Source: Vogesella indigofera
Lineage (GTDB): Bacteria; Pseudomonadota; Gammaproteobacteria; Burkholderiales; Chromobacteriaceae
Direction: 5' to 3'
NCBI RefSeq assembly: GCF_028548395.1
Contig: NZ_JAQQLA010000004.1
Span: 558,001-622,000, forward strand
Length of the DNA stretch: 64,000 nt
A program made the position numbers and the translations under genes. Below are positions 62,931 to 64,000 of this stretch, in pieces; within the stretch, counting starts at the first letter, position 1, and each line of letters begins with the position of its first letter. A model generated the notes under the pieces. That model had not been told where the DNA came from, ran no database searches, and worked only from the letters and a program-made list of their open reading frames with translations.

Positions 62931-64000
62931 TCAGAAATTTCCGGCAAACCAGGCTTTCATTTTTTGAAACATTTGTCCTACGCCGCCATCGTCCACCTTG
63001 TGGTGGGCGCGCGGATTCATCTGGTCCTTGCCGTACTGCAACAGGCCGACGCCGGTCGAGAAGCGCGGATTCTTCACCACTTCCGACAGACCGCCGACAT
63101 ACTTCGGCACGCCGATACGCACCGGCATGTGGAACACTTCCTCGGCCAGCTCGACCATGCCCGGCATCAGGCTGGCGCCGCCGGTAATCACCATGCCGGA
63201 CGACAACACTTCCTCGAAACCGCTGCGGCGCAGCTCCTGCTGCACCAGCTGGAACAGTTCTTCCACCCGCGGCTCGATCACTTCGGCCAGCGTGGCGCGC
63301 GACATCTGGCGCGGACCGCGCTCGCCGACGCCCGGAACCTCAATCATCTGCGAGGCATCGGCCAGCGACACCAGCGCCACGCCGTGCTGGATCTTGATGT
63401 CTTCCGCTTCCTTGGTCGGGGTACGCAGCGCCATGGCGATGTCGTTGGTGATCTGGTCACCGGCAATCGGGATCACCGCGGTATGGCGGATGGCACCGTT
63501 GGTGTACACCGCGATATCGGTGGTGCCGCCACCGATGTCGATCAGGCAGACGCCGAGTTCCTTCTCGTCCTCGGACAGCACCGCCATCGCCGACGCCATC
63601 GGCTGCAGCACCAGGTCGGACACTTCCAGCCCGCAGCGGCGCACGCACTTGGCCACGTTCTGCGCGGCGGATACCGCGCCGGTGACGATGTGCACCTTGG
63701 CCTCCAGGCGCACGCCGCTCATGCCCAGCGGCTCGCGCACGCCTTCCTGACCGTCGATGCTGTATTCCTGGGTCAGGATGTGCAGCACCTGGTGATCCGG
63801 CGGAATGGTCACCGCGCGCGCGGTTTCGATCACGCGCTCGATGTCCATCGGCGTCACCTCGCGGTCCTTGATCGCCACCATGCCGTGCGAATTGACGCTC
63901 TTGATGTGGCTGCCGGCGATGCCGGTAAACACCTGGTGGATCTTGCAGTCGGCCATCAGTTCGGCCTCTTCCAGCGCACGCTGGATCGCCTGCACCGTGG
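62931..64000 (-). CDS. ftsA: Cell division protein FtsA, C-terminal part
   Basis: Partial: the frame is open to the right edge, leaving about 356 residues of a protein usually near 410. FtsA is an actin-like protein that tethers FtsZ to the membrane. Seen: ITGIAGSHIKS-like early 1C domain (VFTGIAGSHIKSVNSHGMVAI), TDIAVYTNGAIRH after VCLIDIGGGTTD (ATP phosphate 2 loop), SGMVITGGASLMPGM and the C-terminal amphipathic helix VGQMFQKMKAWFAGNF that binds the membrane. The first in-window ATG-like codon is not the true start. It ends 48 bp before ftsZ. Confidence 0.96.
   Translation of the reverse strand, partial: TVQAIQRALEEAELMADCKIHQVFTGIAGSHIKSVNSHGMVAIKDREVTPMDIERVIETARAVTIPPDHQVLHILTQEYSIDGQEGVREPLGMSGVRLEAKVHIVTGAVSAAQNVAKCVRRCGLEVSDLVLQPMASAMAVLSEDEKELGVCLIDIGGGTTDIAVYTNGAIRHTAVIPIAGDQITNDIAMALRTPTKEAEDIKIQHGVALVSLADASQMIEVPGVGERGPRQMSRATLAEVIEPRVEELFQLVQQELRRSGFEEVLSSGMVITGGASLMPGMVELAEEVFHMPVRIGVPKYVGGLSEVVKNPRFSTGVGLLQYGKDQMNPRAHHKVDDGGVGQMFQKMKAWFAGNF

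Overview
This 64-kb window is a chromosomal segment of a GC-rich (about 65% by eye), Gram-negative betaproteobacterium. The gene content (Tol-Pal, LpxC, SecA, FtsA/FtsZ, RNase G/Maf, the DUF3460 and CNP1 families) and the protein sequences fit order Neisseriales, probably family Chromobacteriaceae (a Vogesella- or Chromobacterium-like organism). That placement is inferred from recognised families, not from a database search. It is a core-genome region: I see no rRNA, tRNA, CRISPR array, intact prophage or transposase gene.

Layout. 1-3.8 kb: end of an ApbE gene, dgkA, a lysophospholipase, an sbtA-sbtB bicarbonate transporter pair and a GNAT acetyltransferase. 3.9-6.5 kb: purE-purK-purC. 6.8-10.8 kb: tolR-tolA-tolB-pal-cpoB without tolQ. 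10.9-14.4 kb: an O-methyltransferase, a DUF3460 protein, an orphan membrane sensor and a response regulator with TPR repeats. 14.4-21.4 kb: uvrD, a DUF2061 protein, a 2-oxoglutarate oxygenase, cysE, rng and maf. 21.7-27.3 kb: a chemoreceptor, a periplasmic binding protein, tcdA, a small zinc-ribbon protein, threonine aldolase and a TSUP permease. 27.35-28.8 kb: an AT-rich island with one unknown gene. 28.9-35.8 kb: an S9 peptidase, a dadA-like gene, an LplT-acyltransferase fusion, a cupin and an rluF-like gene. 36-44.6 kb: prpE, proA, a glutamine-synthetase-like gene behind a sigma-54-type promoter, uspA, tlyA, yceH and a broken yfaZ-like gene. 44.7-49.7 kb: DUF3422, a DciA-like gene and secA. 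50-56 kb: an oppABCDF peptide importer. 56-60.6 kb: pyrC, a TusA-like gene, NRDE, CNP1, EamA and psd. 60.7-64 kb: ftsA-ftsZ-lpxC.

Two sequence systems stand out beyond the genes. First, a 14-bp word, AAGGTTGGCCGCAA, is scattered through the window. I counted about 48 copies of its 9-bp core on the two strands in near-equal numbers, 13 of them perfect. It lies inside genes (usually giving Ala-Ala-Asn-Leu or Leu-Ala-Ala) and between genes, sometimes as inverted pairs that form perfect hairpins. This is the architecture of DNA uptake sequences in Neisseria and Haemophilus, but the word is different. Second, a family of about 150-bp imperfectly palindromic elements (five clear copies and one possible shorter relative) sits at gene 3' ends. 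Their terminal TGA/TAG is repeatedly the stop codon of the neighbouring gene. I know of no description of either, but could not search the literature.
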